From the NCBI GenBank assembly GCA_007182875.1, contig AP019514.1, positions 1,674,001 to 1,738,000 of the forward strand: a stretch of 64,000 nucleotides of DNA, given 5' to 3'. The translations under genes were made by a program, and so were the position numbers. The notes beneath the pieces were generated by a model, which was not told the origin of the DNA, did not search any database, and saw nothing but the letters and a program-made list of their open reading frames with translations. Source of the stretch: Vreelandella sulfidaeris (lineage in GTDB: Bacteria; Pseudomonadota; Gammaproteobacteria; Pseudomonadales; Halomonadaceae). Shown piece by piece: positions 41,101 through 52,050 of the stretch; the first letter of the stretch is position 1; the number at the start of each line of letters is the position of its first letter.

Positions 41101-41872
41101 GGTAATACTTAAAAGCGTAGAGGAGTTGAGCGTAATGCGTGAAGCCGGGCGGCTACTCGCATTAGTTTTCCAGCATCTCGATAAGCAAATAGTGCCGGGC
41201 GTGTCCACCATGGAGGTTAATAATTGGGCCGAGCGTTACATCGTCGATCATTTGCAGGCTCGCCCTGCGAGCAAGGGCCAGTACGATTACCAGTATGTAT
41301 TGAATGCCTCCGTGAACTATGTGGTGTGTCACGGTATTCCCTCCGATACGCAAACCCTCAAGTCGGGCGACATCGTCAATGTCGATATTACCCTGGAGAA
41401 AAACGGTTTTATTGCTGACTCTAGCAAGATGTACCTAATAGGTGATGTTAATCCTTATGCAAAACGGCTGGTCGATAAAACCTACGAAGCCATGTGGCAA
41501 GGGATACAGGCGGTTAAGCCCGGTGCAACGCTAGGGGATGTTGGTTACGCGATCCAGCAACATGCTGAGCAGCATGGCTACTCGATGGTTCGTGAGTATT
41601 GCGGCCACGGGATTGGCCGGGAAATGCACGAAGAGCCCCAGGTGTTGCATTATGGCCAGAAAGGAATGGGACTGGTTTTACAGGAGGGCATGGTGTTTAC
41701 CATTGAGCCCATGATTAACCAGGGCCGGGCCAAAATTAAAACCAAGCGGGATGGCTGGACGGTCGTGACGAGTGATAAGAAATTGTCGGCGCAGTGGGAG
41801 CATACGGTGGCTGTCACAGCTTCCGGTTTCGACGTTCTCACGCTCCGGGAAGATGAGCATATTCCCGCTTAA
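41093..41872 (+). CDS. map: Methionine aminopeptidase, type I
   Basis: Removes N-terminal methionine; two-metal pita-bread enzyme, uninterrupted, about 259 residues. Metal ligands: Asp in VNVDITLEKNGFIADSSKM (first and second Asp), His in YCGHGIGREMHEEPQVLHYG, Glu in MVFTIEPMINQGR and Glu in SAQWEHTVAVT. Start GTG 41093 overlaps the end of the ParD-like gene by eight bases, so the two are translationally coupled. Likely an accessory MetAP in addition to the housekeeping copy elsewhere. Confidence 0.93.
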   Translation: MAKVILKSVEELSVMREAGRLLALVFQHLDKQIVPGVSTMEVNNWAERYIVDHLQARPASKGQYDYQYVLNASVNYVVCHGIPSDTQTLKSGDIVNVDITLEKNGFIADSSKMYLIGDVNPYAKRLVDKTYEAMWQGIQAVKPGATLGDVGYAIQQHAEQHGYSMVREYCGHGIGREMHEEPQVLHYGQKGMGLVLQEGMVFTIEPMINQGRAKIKTKRDGWTVVTSDKKLSAQWEHTVAVTASGFDVLTLREDEHIPA

Positions 41873-42002
41873 TTCAATTCGTCTGGCGAAGATCATTAGG
41901 TGCGTTAAGCTGAAGCCACACGTTTCTGCCTGAAGACGCTGGCTTTCTATGGTTAAGCGCTTGAGCAGTAACCCTTGAAGCCAGTCGAAAAGGAGGCCAA
42001 CG

Positions 42003-43321
42003 ATGGCTAAAAAACCGACAGGTAGCGGAAGCGGCGGCACACCTTCTGGTGGAAATGGAACGCTTGCTACCGTTTCGTGCGGTATCGAAAAGCTTTTGCT
42101 TGCGGCCTTGGCGCGGGGTGGCAGTTGCCTGGAAACAGGGCGTTTTCTTATTAGCTACCGTGAAGGGACGGGTAGAAGAGGGTATCAAGTCGTTAAAAGC
42201 CCAGAACTTTCGGGTCGCTGATGCACGTGACTTTACCGATCAGGCCGTCAGTCTGGAAGATGCCGGGGATGCTGAGGCGATGGTGTTCCCAGAGCTCGGT
42301 GTAGCCCTCGTTGGTGGCGACGCTTTGCAGCAGCATGGAATGAACGTTAAAGACAGCATCTCAGCGGACAGTCCGATAGAGATCATTGAGCCCGAGTATT
42401 TTGCATTTGCAGAAAGCTCGGAGTATCTGCGGGGCTTTTTGCGGGCTGCGAGTACGATAGCTCACGATCTAGGCGCTGACCGCGGCATTAGCGAGGAGGA
42501 AGAGGATACTGACGCTGACGTTCTAGGGGGTGACGTGGGGATTAGCCCGATGCAAGGTACCGCAAAGCAGATGGAGTGGTGCTGGCATTAAGGTGGCCGT
42601 GCTGGATACTGGGATGGACCTTGGGCACCCGGATTTCGCCGATCGGCAATTTGAGACGCGCTCATTCGTAGGCGAGCCGGTTCAAGACCTCAACGGGCAC
42701 GGTACCCATTGTATTGGCACGGCCTGTGGCCCAAAGGCGCCTATCGGCAGCACTTCGCGCTACGGCATTGCGTTTGGCTCTCACGTATTCGCGGGGAAGG
42801 TGCTGACAAATTCAGGCAGCAGTTCAGGGGCGGGCGTGCTCGCCGGGTTGAACTAGGCTATCGCCAATCGATGCGAGGTTATCTCGATGTCGCTGGGTAG
42901 TCAGAGCCCTGCACAAGCAGCTTACACCATGCTGGCGCTGCGGCCCTGCGTAATGGGTGCCTCATTATCGCCGCCGCAGGAAATGCATCGTTGAACACGG
43001 GGCTCCCGCCAACTCGCCAACCATTATATCCGTTGCTTCTCTTGATGCGAACTTGAAACCCTCTCGTTTTTCGAACTTTGGTAAAGTTGATATTGCAGCG
43101 CCCGGGCGCGATGTCTTTCGTCATGGCCTCGGCCAACGCATTACAAATCGATTAGCGGCACCAGTATGGCGGCACCACATGTGGCAGGCTGCGCTGCTCT
43201 TTGGGCGGAATCTGACGCCTCTTTGCGTGGAATGAAATTGTGGCAACAACTGGTGGCGTCAGCGCAAAGGCTTCCATCGCCTGAGTCACGCGTTGGGGCG
43301 GGGCTGGTACAAGCGCCTTAG
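42003..43321 (+). CDS. Subtilisin-like serine protease (S8)
   Basis: ATG at 42003 after AAAGGAGG. About 440 residues in repaired form. Glycine/serine-rich N-terminus without an evident signal peptide, a prodomain-like region (SLKAQNFRVADARDFTDQAV, MVFPELGVALVGGDALQQHG, IEIIEPEYFAFAESSEY), then the S8 catalytic domain: Asp in VAVLDTGMDLGHPDF, His in NGHGTHCIGTACG, Asn in IIAAAGNAS, Ser in SGTSMAAPHVAGCAALW. Shifts near 42060, 42150, 42535, 42855, 42935, 42990 and 43125. Followed 22 bases later by a small inhibitor-like gene. Confidence 0.85.
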
Positions 43322-43343
43322 GGCATGCTAGGAGATAACATCA

Positions 43344-43583
43344 ATGCCGAATATTGCGCTATGGATCATTACGATTTCTGGCGATCAATCGATCAATGAC
43401 ATCGCCACACGTCTTAGTGCAGAAGGGTTAACCATCAGGGATGTGCTTGAGGAGATTGGCTGTATTACCGGATCGGCAGATGATGCCACGGCTGAGCGGT
43501 TGAAAAAGGTCAATGGTGTGGTGGATATTTCGCCTGATAGGCAGATTGATATAGGACCGCCAGGCGCCGACGAAACCTGGTAA
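43344..43583 (+). CDS. Small I9-like inhibitor/propeptide-type protein
   Basis: 79 residues, uninterrupted, after AGGAGATAACATCA. The pattern ALWIITISGDQSINDIATRL, GLTIRDVLEEIGCITGSADD, AERLKKVNGVVDISPDRQID resembles a stand-alone subtilisin propeptide: beta-alpha-beta with the GVVDISPD strand that normally contacts the protease. Its position right after the protease gene suggests a folding helper or inhibitor of that enzyme. Homology is inferred by pattern only. Confidence 0.6.
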   Translation: MPNIALWIITISGDQSINDIATRLSAEGLTIRDVLEEIGCITGSADDATAERLKKVNGVVDISPDRQIDIGPPGADETW

Positions 43584-43652
43584 TTGGGCCGGCAAAACAA
43601 TCAAAAGGGCGATCCAGGGCGAAGCTATTCTGTGGTTAGGGAGGAGTAGAGG

Positions 43653-44255
43653 GTGAGCGAATCGTTACAAGCATTGCTAACCGAGTTAGAGACGTTTGGC
43701 CAGGAAAATGATGCCGCCATTTCTGACCGTCCACGTCGCATGTTAAATATCACACGCGATACGGGGAGTTTCTTTTAGTGCTTATCCAGGCGACCAACGC
43801 CCAGCGTGTGCTGGAGATTGGTACCTCCAACGGTTATTCCACTTTATGGCTTGCCCAGGCAGCAAAGCAGGTTAATGGGCATGTCACGACGATTGAGCAA
43901 TCTGAACTCAAGCTTGAGTTAGCTGCCAAAAATTTCGAACGTTCGGGTCTCTCTGAATTCATCACGCAGCTTCGTGGGGAGGCGGGTGGCCTGCTTCAAG
44001 ATATGCCAGACGCCAATTTCGATCTTATTTTCCTCGATTCTAAACGCTCTGAGTATTTTCGAGTGGTGGCCCACCCTTAAGCGTGTCCTTCGAAAGGGCG
44101 GGGTTCTTGTCGTGGATAATGTCATTTCGCACGCCAGCGAAATGGCGCCTTTCATAACGCGGGTATCGTCAGATCCTGATTTCACAAACTGCACTGTACC
44201 GGTGGGGAAAGGTCAATTCATGGCTGCTCGTGCTACAAAGGGACGGAGATCCTGA
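43653..44255 (+). CDS. Class I SAM-dependent O-methyltransferase
   Basis: GTG at 43653 after GGGAGGAG. N-terminal LQALLTELETFGQENDAAIS, a shift near 43773 (one G lost in GEFLL), then VLEIGTSNGYSTLWLAQAA (SAM motif I), HVTTIEQSELKLELAAKNF, NFDLIFLDSKRSEY, and after a shift near 44061 TLKRVLRKGGVLVVDNVISH. About 201 residues, close to the COMT/O-methyltransferase 24 type. Substrate unknown. Confidence 0.85.
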
Positions 44256-44259
44256 TTTA

Positions 44260-44946
44260 GCAATCTCCGCACCTAACGCCATCTGCAATTCATCAATAAG
44301 AATGTCGACTTTCCGTATCGCTTCAGTCACCGACTTGGCCAATACCTCGCCACCCACTTCCCTGACCTTCGATGGCAATGTAGTGAATACGAGTGATGCC
44401 GATAAATGCCAGTGCCGTGGCCAGGTGTGGTTCCAGGTGGTTCATATGGGCCATTTCTTCACCTGGCGCCATATTCACGCCGCCTCGAGCGGTGAGCACA
44501 ACGGCGTGCCTTTCTCGGTCCGTAAGCATAGGAACGTATGGGTCAATCGGGTTGCTGTCATCGAACTCCACTGTTCGTTCGGGGCGCACTATTTGGTCGA
44601 TCCATGCTTTAAGGGCGGCTGGCATTCCGAAGTTGTAGAGTGGCGTGCCGATCACCACAATATCCGCGGCGATCAACTCATCAATCAATTGATCGCTTTC
44701 CTTCAGAACCTCCTTCATCCAACCTTCTCGTTGAGCGTCTGGCGTAAACGATGACGCAATCCAATCGTGATTGATGATAGAAGGCGAGTGTTGGCCAATA
44801 TCGCGATAGGTGAGCGTGTCTTGGGGCCGGCGTGCTCGCCACTGGCTGGCAAACTGATGAGTTAGGTGGCGGCTGTGCGAACCGTGGTTGTCGACTCCGG
44901 CAATACCGGGGCGAGCGCTAGTGTCTATCTGCAGTATATGTGACAT
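44260..44946 (-). CDS. azoR: FMN-dependent NADH-azoreductase
   Basis: Flavodoxin-like NAD(P)H oxidoreductase acting on azo dyes and quinones. ATG at 44946 after GGGAG. MSHILQIDTSARPG with the FMN phosphate loop, SRHLTHQFASQWRARRP, GTPLYNFGMPAALKAWIDQI, RAxxHAVVLTARGG, HLATALAFIGITRIHYIAIE. The end (VLAKSVTEAIRKVDILIDEL) lies in another frame after a shift near 44370, and a second small shift gives a stop near 44260. About 228 residues. Divergent from a LysR gene. Confidence 0.87.
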
Positions 44947-44969
44947 GGTGAACTCCCGTTCTGAAATGA

Positions 44970-45054
44970 ACTCATCTATGATTAACAACAGACTTAGCGT
45001 AGGGCTCTGTTAATAGGCAGAACAAACGATCTTTTTTTGCTGTTATAGATGAGT
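44970..45054. promoter_or_regulatory. Inverted-repeat pair between azoR and lysR
   Basis: ACTCATCTAT at 44970-44979 is repeated in inverse as ATAGATGAGT at 45045-45054, placing one arm near each divergent start; a likely LysR-type operator region. Confidence 0.55.
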
Positions 45055-45065
45055 GAAATTCATCC

Positions 45066-45967
45066 ATGAGCACGCGACGATTACCCTCACTTTCTGCACT
45101 CCGTGCCTTTGAAGCGGCTGCTCGCCATGAAAGTGCCAAACAGGCGGCATTGGAGCTTTCGGTGACACCCACCGCGATTAGCCATCAAATTCGTGGGCTT
45201 GAGGAGACGCTTGGTTTTTCTCTGTTTCTGAGAAAAACCCGTCAGTTAGAGCTGACTTCTCAGGGGCGCGAGCTACAGCAGGTGTTGGAAACCGCCTTTA
45301 ATAGCATCAACAATGTCGTCGCACGGCTAAGTGCTATACCAGTTCGCCAAACCGTTACGCTCTCCACCACACCGGCTGTCGCGGTGCGTTGGTTGCTGCC
45401 ATGGTGTGTATGCTGCGGGACTCTCATCCCGATATCGATCTACGCATACATGCCTCTCATGAGCCGGTAGCATTGGACGGGATAACCGCAGACGTGGCCA
45501 TCCGTTATGGCGATGGTCGCTGGCCCGGATTGGCAGCAGAGAAACTGTTTGATAACACGTTTATCCCCACCTGCAGCCCCTCGCCTTGGATTGCACGATG
45601 CAACCCAGTTGCCTACGCATCCGCTGATCCACTTCCGCAATCAAGGAGCTGTCTCATCGCCTTTGGATTGGGCTGTTTGGCAGAAATGGGCAAAGGTCCC
45701 TGGGCTCGATGTGAGTGCCGGATTGGTGTTTTCTGACGAGACCCACGCCATTTCGGCCGCCATTGGTGAGCAAGGTGTAGCCCTGATGAGCCGCCAGTTG
45801 ATCAAAGATGAGCTGGAGGAGGAGCGCTTGGTACAACCTTTTGGCCCCGAAATGGAAGGTAAACCATTCTTTTGGTCTATCCGGAAAGCCGCCGGCATGA
45901 TCCAACGATTTTGGCCATTCGTGAGTGGGTGCTGGCGGTGCCGGGTGGCTTGGGCCCATTATCATAG
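45066..45967 (+). CDS. LysR-family regulator (GcvA-like)
   Basis: About 300 residues. N-terminal helix-turn-helix LPSLSALRAFEAAARHESAK, AALELSVTPTAISHQIRGLE, ETLGFSLFLRKTRQLELTSQ (GcvA-type), then a substrate-binding domain (MVCMLRDSHPDIDLRIHASH, DVAIRYGDGRWPGLAAEKLF, SAAIGEQGVALMSRQLIKDE). Shifts near 45398, 45583 and 45897. The divergent azoR neighbour and the shared inverted repeat suggest it controls azoR and itself; the effector is unknown. Confidence 0.87.
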
Positions 45968-46144
45968 TGATAATTTGCAGCAGTATTTATACCGTTATCT
46001 TATTTATCACTATAACCAGATAACCTCATGCCACCAGCCCCGTTCAGAGCGAGCTTGTGGTGGCAAAAGGTAAGCATAGGCAGGGAAAGCTGCCCAGCCT
46101 TGGCAGCGAGCGCTTTTCATCAATACACCTACAGGAACGATGCA

Positions 46145-46628
46145 ATGGAAGTGGTCAAAGATGTTCTCGTCGCCGAGTTTTCGGATTTTAACGACTTAAG
46201 TGAGTTCATCGTTGTAGTAATCCGGTTACTGCTGGCGGCTGTTCTAGGGGCTGTTGGGTCTCGAACGAGAGCAGCGAGGCAAGGCGGCCGGAATACGAAC
46301 CCACATGCTGGTCTGCATGGGCGCCGCTGTATTTATCTTTATTCCCGAGCAAACAGGCATTTCTGATTCAGAGATGAGTCGGGTTATTCAAGGTGTCATT
46401 GCGGGCATCGGTTTTCTGTGTGCTGGCACTATCATCACCCGTAAAGATGAAAAAGGTACGTCAGGGCTGACCACGGCGGCGGGGGTTTGGTTAACGGCTG
46501 CTATTGGAATAGCCGTTGGTCTAGGGCGTGAACAGACAGCGGTACTGTGTACGGTGCTGGCCTGGATGGTGCTTTATTTAGTGCCTTTCTTTCACGCCCT
46601 ATCAGTAAGAAAAAGGCTTCGCACTTAG
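46145..46628 (+). CDS. MgtC/SapB family membrane protein
   Basis: ATG at 46145 after CAGGAACG. Helices FIVVVIRLLLAAVLGAVLGL, then the family motif GLEREQRGKAAGIRTHMLVC, VIQGVIAGIGFLCAGTIITR, GTSGLTTAAGVWLTAAIGIA and AVLCTVLAWMVLYLVPFF. One C or T lost near 46252. About 161 residues, MgtC short form without the C-terminal ACT-like domain. Family members act in Mg2+ limitation and acid tolerance. Confidence 0.87.
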
Positions 46629-46736
46629 AGGATGATGACGATATCACCGATAGTTGATTTCCACTTGCAAAATATTAAATGGCGCAATGGAGTGAAGGCT
46701 TAGCTCAAGGTTATAGGTCAGTCTTTTCGACATCCT

Positions 46737-48684
46737 TTAAGTAGTCAAGTGAAGAGGTTCAATCTTTACTGGCTGTCTTCCTTCTTCCCCGCTGCTTTTC
46801 GGCTTGCTGTACCGCTTTCTTGTCTTACCCCCTTTTTTTATATGGCCACCGGCTTCGCCTTGGGCGGTCTGCAAACTCTGCCGAAGCTTAGCTGCATCGC
46901 TATGGGTGAGCAGGCCGCGTAAGTCGTCCAGCAGCGCTTGCTGAAAAGCGCCGGGGTCGTCTTGTTGTTCGGAAATCGCCCGCAGGCGCTGCTCCCAAAG
47001 GGCGGTTCGTTCTGGCGTGCTGACGGCGCTGGGCAGGGCGGTAATCAGGGCGCTACCGAGTTTGGTGGCGCGTAGGGCTTTCTGCTGGCGCACTAAGTAA
47101 CCGCGCTGTACCAGGGTTTCGATAATGCCCGCCCGGGTGGCTTCGGTGCCCAGGCCGTCGGTGTCGCGTAGGGTGCGGCGCACTTCCGGGTCGTCCACAT
47201 AACGGCCAATGTTCATCATGGCTTTAATCAGGCTGGCGTCGGTGAAGGGTTCCGGCGGGCGGGTTTCCTTCTCTTCAACGCCTGCGTCTACTGCTTGGCA
47301 GGGCTCCCCTTGGGTGAGCGGCGGCAGCGGTGGAGTTTCATCGCGGGTGGTAAAGAGTGGCTTCCAGCCGGGGTCGAGAATACTTTGACCACGGGCGCGG
47401 AAGGCTTCGTCTAGCAGCGTAAACTCGGCTTTGACTTCGAAGGTGCGCAGCGGGCGATAAAACTGCGCCATGACGTTGCGCACAATTAAGCGGAACACGT
47501 GGCCTTCGGTGTCGGAAAGCTGACTGAAATCCGCCGGTTTGCCGGTGGGTGCGATCGCATGGTGTGCGCCTACCTGCTTGTCGTTCCAGGCTTTTGAGCG
47601 CAGCGTGAAGTCCGCCCCATTTAGCCACTGCTGTAGCGCTGGATCGTTTTCGCAGGCACCGGTTAAGCTGCGCTGGGCTAATTGAAGGTGCTCTTCGGGC
47701 AGGTAGCGGCAGTCTGAGCGCGGGTAGGTGATCAACTTGTGGCGCTCGTAGAGCCGCTGGCAAATATCCAACACCATCTGTGCGGAAAGCCCATGGCGGC
47801 GGGCGGCATCTACCTGAAGTGCGGAAAGCGAGTAGGGCAGCGGCGGCGCTTGGCTTTTTTCTTGCTGGTCGAGCTTGGTTAGGTGACCTGAAGCGCCGGG
47901 CAACTGAGCCGCTAGCGCGTCGGCAGGGGTGCGATCAATCAAGCGGCCTTGGTCATCAAGTGGTTGGTGCTCTTTGGGCGCCCACCAGGCGCGCAGTTGG
48001 CCCTGGGCTACCTTAAGGTCCACCCATAGCGGGTAGAAGGGATGCGGCTTGAAATCTCGGATGGCGTTATCGCGGCGCACAATCAGCCCGAGTACTGGCG
48101 TTTGCACGCGGCCCACAGAAAGCACGCCGTCATGACCAGCCTGGCGGCCAGTGAGTGTCCAGGCGCGAGTTAAGTTAATGCCGTACAACCAGTCAGCGCG
48201 CGAGCGCGCCTGGGCCGCCTGAAAAAAGCGGTTGATAGTCGGCGTTGGGGTTCAGTTTTGCCAGTGCCCGGCTGACCGCAGGTTTGTTGAGATCGCTAAT
48301 CAGTAGCCGCTGCACCGGGCCACGATACTTCATGTACTCGATGACTTCTTGCACCAACAGTTGACCCTCGCGGTCAGGGTCACCTGCGTGTACCACATCG
48401 GTGGCTTGTTTTATCAGCTTGCGAATCACCGCTAGCTGGCCCCGTGCCTTGGGGCGCGGCATCAGTTTCCACTGCTGCGGCACGATGGGAAGCCGATCCA
48501 ACCGCCACTGTTTATCGGCGGGGTCGTAAGCCTCTGGCGGTGCTTGCTCCAGTAAGTGGCCGAGGCACCAGGTAACCGTGGTGTCGCCACAAACCATGGC
48601 GCCATCCTGGCGTTTGCTATAGCCCGGTAATGCCTCGGCAATGGCTTGGGCGAGGCTGGGTTTTTCGGCAATTATCAGGCGCAT
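46737..48684 (-). CDS. topB: DNA topoisomerase III
   Basis: Type IA topoisomerase. ATG at 48684: MRLIIAEKPSLAQAIAEALP (TOPRIM), CLGHLLEQAPPEAYDP, HAGDPDREGQLLVQEVIEYM (acidic DxDxE), LTGRQAGHDGVLSVGRVQTP, active-site Tyr in LITYPRSDCRYLPEEHL, AHHAIAPTGKPADFSQLSDT, GLGTEATRAGIIETLVQRGY. Basic C-terminal tail (KKGGKTRKRYSKPK) without zinc fingers. One extra T near 48222 (QPLFQAAQARSRADW is read as QPLFSGGPG). About 649 residues, normal. Confidence 0.93.
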
Positions 48685-48895
48685 AGCAGCGAAGCCTTTA
48701 TCGTATCCGTTGATGGCGCTTATGGTAGCAGACGGCGCCCAGCATTGGCGCCAGCGGGAGCAGAGCAATAGAGTGATGCGGTAGATGGCTATTGCTGTTA
48801 AGTTGTATAGATTATGTATAAATATTTTTATTGATAGCAACCAGTTTGATAGCGATGTGCTTGATAAACGCGTTGCTAGTTAAGGGGCGTCTACA

Positions 48896-50143
48896 ATGCG
48901 CGATCGAGGCAGAACACGGCGTTTAATGGGATTAGGCGCACGCACCGGTGGGGCGATGCTAAAAACACGTCTAGGCGGGCAGGCGGATTGGCGCGCGCTT
49001 GGCGAAGCGTTATTCGAAGGGCTATCAGAATTGAAAGGGCCCGCCATGAAGCTGGCGCAGATCATGTCGCAGTGGGATGACTTGCTGCCCCCTGATCTCG
49101 CTGAGGAGCTTGCCCGCCTGCAGCGCCAGGCTGAGCCCATGCCGTGGCCGCGTATACGTGAAGCATTGGTATTACAATATGGCGATATTGACCACTATTT
49201 TAGTCAGTTTGAAGAGCGACCATTCGCCAGCGCCTCCATGGGCCAAGTTCACCGGGCGACGACCCACGAAGGCGAAACGATCGTTCTTAAGGTGCAATAT
49301 CCAGGTCTGGCCGACGTGTTAGAAAGCGACCTGATACAGGTGCGGCGCATCATGCGCCTGGGTCGCTGGTTTAAAGTTCCGCAAGCACGACTGGATGCGC
49401 TATTTGAGGAGCTTGCCGAAAGCCTGCGTGGGGAGTTGGATTATCACGCCGAGGCCGCTGCGCTTGCGCGCTATCGTGAACGCTATCAGGATGACCCGCG
49501 GCTGGTGATCCCCGAGCCGCTGCCCGCGCTTTCCGGCCAGCATGTGTTGGCCATGCGCTATGTCGCTGGTACGCCGCTGCGTGAGTTAGCGGAAGCCGAT
49601 GATACGACGCGTCAGGGGATCGCTCAGGCATTGGCGGACTGGATTACAGAAGAGCTGTTTACTTACGGCGAACTGCACGCCGACCCCCATGCGGGCAACT
49701 TTGCTGCCGATGCCGAAGGGCGGCTGGTGATTTACGATTTAGGGGCGGTCATCAGTGTGCCGGAGGGACGTATTAACGCCATGATGCAACTGCTCGATGC
49801 GACGTTAAAACACGACGCCATGGGGATGGATGAAGCACTGATGCAAATGGGCGGTCGCCAGGGCCAGGGCGCGCCGTTGGCGTTGTATCGCGAATCGGCA
49901 GAGTGTATCGCGCCGCTGTTTGCGCCAGGTGAGCAGGATTTCATTGATGTGCGGGTGCACCGCCGGTTACGCGAACTAACCCCCAAAGTGTGGGCAGCGA
50001 TGGACCGTTTGCAGCCCCCGGCGGATACGCTGCTACTCTCGCGGGCGTTGAACGGCCATTATTGGAATCTGGTGCGTTTGGGGGCACGACTCGATATGCA
50101 TAAGCGCACGCTACCACTGCTTCAGTGGGCGCATAAACGATAA
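48896..50143 (+). CDS. ABC1/AarF (UbiB-like) atypical kinase
   Basis: Uninterrupted 415 residues. Signatures: LKGPAMKLAQIMSQWDDLLP (KxGQ-like motif), FASASMGQVHRATTHEGETI (Ala-rich nucleotide loop), VLKVQYPGL (lysine), ELDYHAEAAALARYRERY, YVAGTPLRELAE, ELHADPHAGNFAADAEGRLV and IYDLGAV. The family includes UbiB and ADCK proteins with a role in ubiquinone synthesis; this shorter form lacks C-terminal membrane helices and resembles the predicted-unusual-kinase branch. Target unknown. Confidence 0.9.
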   Translation: MRDRGRTRRLMGLGARTGGAMLKTRLGGQADWRALGEALFEGLSELKGPAMKLAQIMSQWDDLLPPDLAEELARLQRQAEPMPWPRIREALVLQYGDIDHYFSQFEERPFASASMGQVHRATTHEGETIVLKVQYPGLADVLESDLIQVRRIMRLGRWFKVPQARLDALFEELAESLRGELDYHAEAAALARYRERYQDDPRLVIPEPLPALSGQHVLAMRYVAGTPLRELAEADDTTRQGIAQALADWITEELFTYGELHADPHAGNFAADAEGRLVIYDLGAVISVPEGRINAMMQLLDATLKHDAMGMDEALMQMGGRQGQGAPLALYRESAECIAPLFAPGEQDFIDVRVHRRLRELTPKVWAAMDRLQPPADTLLLSRALNGHYWNLVRLGARLDMHKRTLPLLQWAHKR

Positions 50144-50214
50144 ATTGATTGCCACTGCGGTGTTGTCGGCCTTCGTGATAAACTATGTCGCCTTTAAACA
50201 CAGTGGAGACGGCA

Positions 50215-52031
50215 ATGCTGGCGGTATGGGTCGATCAGCTGCTGGGATTTGCCTCCGGGGCACTCTCGGCAATCAGGCAGCAAGAACATTATCCGGATTT
50301 CATGACCTGGGTGCGTGCCAAAGGCGCAGACGCATTCGAAGGTGATGTGGCAATGGCCCAAGCGCTGGCGCCGGTGCTGTGGTCACAAACGCCGCTGGAA
50401 CGGCTAAGTTTTGCCTGTGAGCCGCTGGCGACGCCGGGGCGTAATGAACCATGCTGGTGTGACTCGGGGCGTAAATTTAAGCAGTGCTGCTATAAGGTTG
50501 AGTTTCCCACCGACATTCCCGACCAGATGATGTGGATGCTCTCGCTGCGTGAGTGGAAGGGTGCCACCCTAAAAGCGGCCCTGGATAGTCAGCAAGCGCC
50601 GCCGCAAGCATTGTTGGAAGCTGGCTTAATCGCGGCTGAAAGTGGCCAGACGGGGCGTGCTATGCAAATCCTTGAATCGCTGTTTGATGGCAGCGATTGG
50701 TCACGATTGCCCGAACAGGCCGAGCCAGCCTTTGAAATTCTGCTGGATATTTACCAAGAGCGTGGCTTTACCCGCAAGCGCGCCGACCTGCTCGATGAGG
50801 TGATGGAGCGCGGGCCGATGTTTTGCGCGGCGTCGCCCTTGAACGCCTGTGCTTGATGCATCTTGATAATGATGACTTGGATAGCGCCCGCGGTGCCTTT
50901 GTAAAAGCTCAGCAGGCGCTGCCCGATTCGCCCACCTTGGCTTATATCGAGGCCATGTTGCTGCTTCATGAAGGCCATGAGCAGGAAGCTAAAGAGCGTG
51001 CCAACTTCTGGTATCGCCGCTTGGTTCGTCAAGGAGAACTGGACGAAGACCAACTCGATTTCTTAGCTGCCCTGGCGGAAAACCCCGGCGCAACGCTTGC
51101 CGATCAGCTGCTCAGTGCGGAAGAGGATCTTGCCACACCCCCTGGTGTCGCTTCAGGCGCTGCTGGCTGCGTTGCCCACCGCCCCAAAATCGATATTCAA
51201 GCCGACCCTGACAGTGGCCGGTTGCTTTATAACACCAGTGCGCGTGAAGCGACGCTATTTGCCGCTTGGCATGAGCAGTTTCAGGTACTGGTTGACGAAG
51301 ACGTAGCGCTGGGCTTCCGCGATGACCCTTGGGGCAACGCGATTGAATGGATGTCGGCGCTCTGCGCGCATCCCGAGTGGCTGGATGCCCCGCAGGTGGT
51401 GCAGGATTTAACTTTGGCGCTTACTAGCCGCTTTGGTAGCTTGCCGTGGATGGCACCCAGCCTGCTGGAGCCGCTGGCATTACGCCTTTCACGCTGGTTG
51501 GAACAGGCCCGCGCAGAAGGCGATGGCAATCTTTGCTGGGACGATGCTGACAATGCCATATTGCTACGCACTGGCTTGGCGCTGGTGGTCGGTATGGAGC
51601 GAGGTGCGCGCCAGCACTCCCGCGAGTTGGCCGAAGAGTTGCTGTTGATCGATCAGGAAGACAGCTTGGGGCTTCGCGAGCTGGTGTTGGACCAACTGCT
51701 GCGGGACGACCGTAATGAAGAAGCGCTCGCCTTGGCCGAAGAGAATGACGACGACGGTTCGCTGGTGCTTGGGTTGTTAATGGGCAAAACCCTAGCGCTC
51801 TATCGGTTAGAACAGTATGAGGCTGCTGAAACGGCGCTTGGCGATGCAGTGGGTCATAATCGCTATGCGTTAGAGCTGATTTGTGCCGAGAACCCAAGGC
51901 CCTCCATGCCCCATCCCGATGGTCAGGTAGATCCCGGCTCCCGGGCTGAAGCGTGGCAGTATCGTACGTTGATGCGCGACCAGTGGCGTACGACACCAGG
52001 GGCCTTGGACTGGTTAGAAGCTCATCGCTAA
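50215..52031 (+). CDS. SEC-C zinc-motif protein with TPR-like helical repeats
   Basis: Start chosen at ATG 50215 (MLAVWVDQLLGFASGALSAI) because GGAGAC precedes it; an in-frame ATG at 50185 exists. The zinc knuckle is PGRNEPCWCDSGRKFKQCC (CxCx8CC), like the SecA C-terminal motif. The remaining 500 residues are helical repeats (LLEAGLIAAESGQTGRAMQI, SARGAFVKAQQALPDSPTLA, YRLEQYEAAETALGDAVGHN). One shift near 50820. Function unknown; SEC-C proteins often bind ribosome- or SecB-linked partners. Confidence 0.75.
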
Positions 52032-52050
52032 GTTATCTCTTCAAGCCTGC

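Noticed and set aside
51424..51996. 190-codon minus-strand frame in the SEC-C gene
   Set aside because: Antisense to a continuous helical-repeat coding frame; proline/arginine-rich composition typical of shadow frames.
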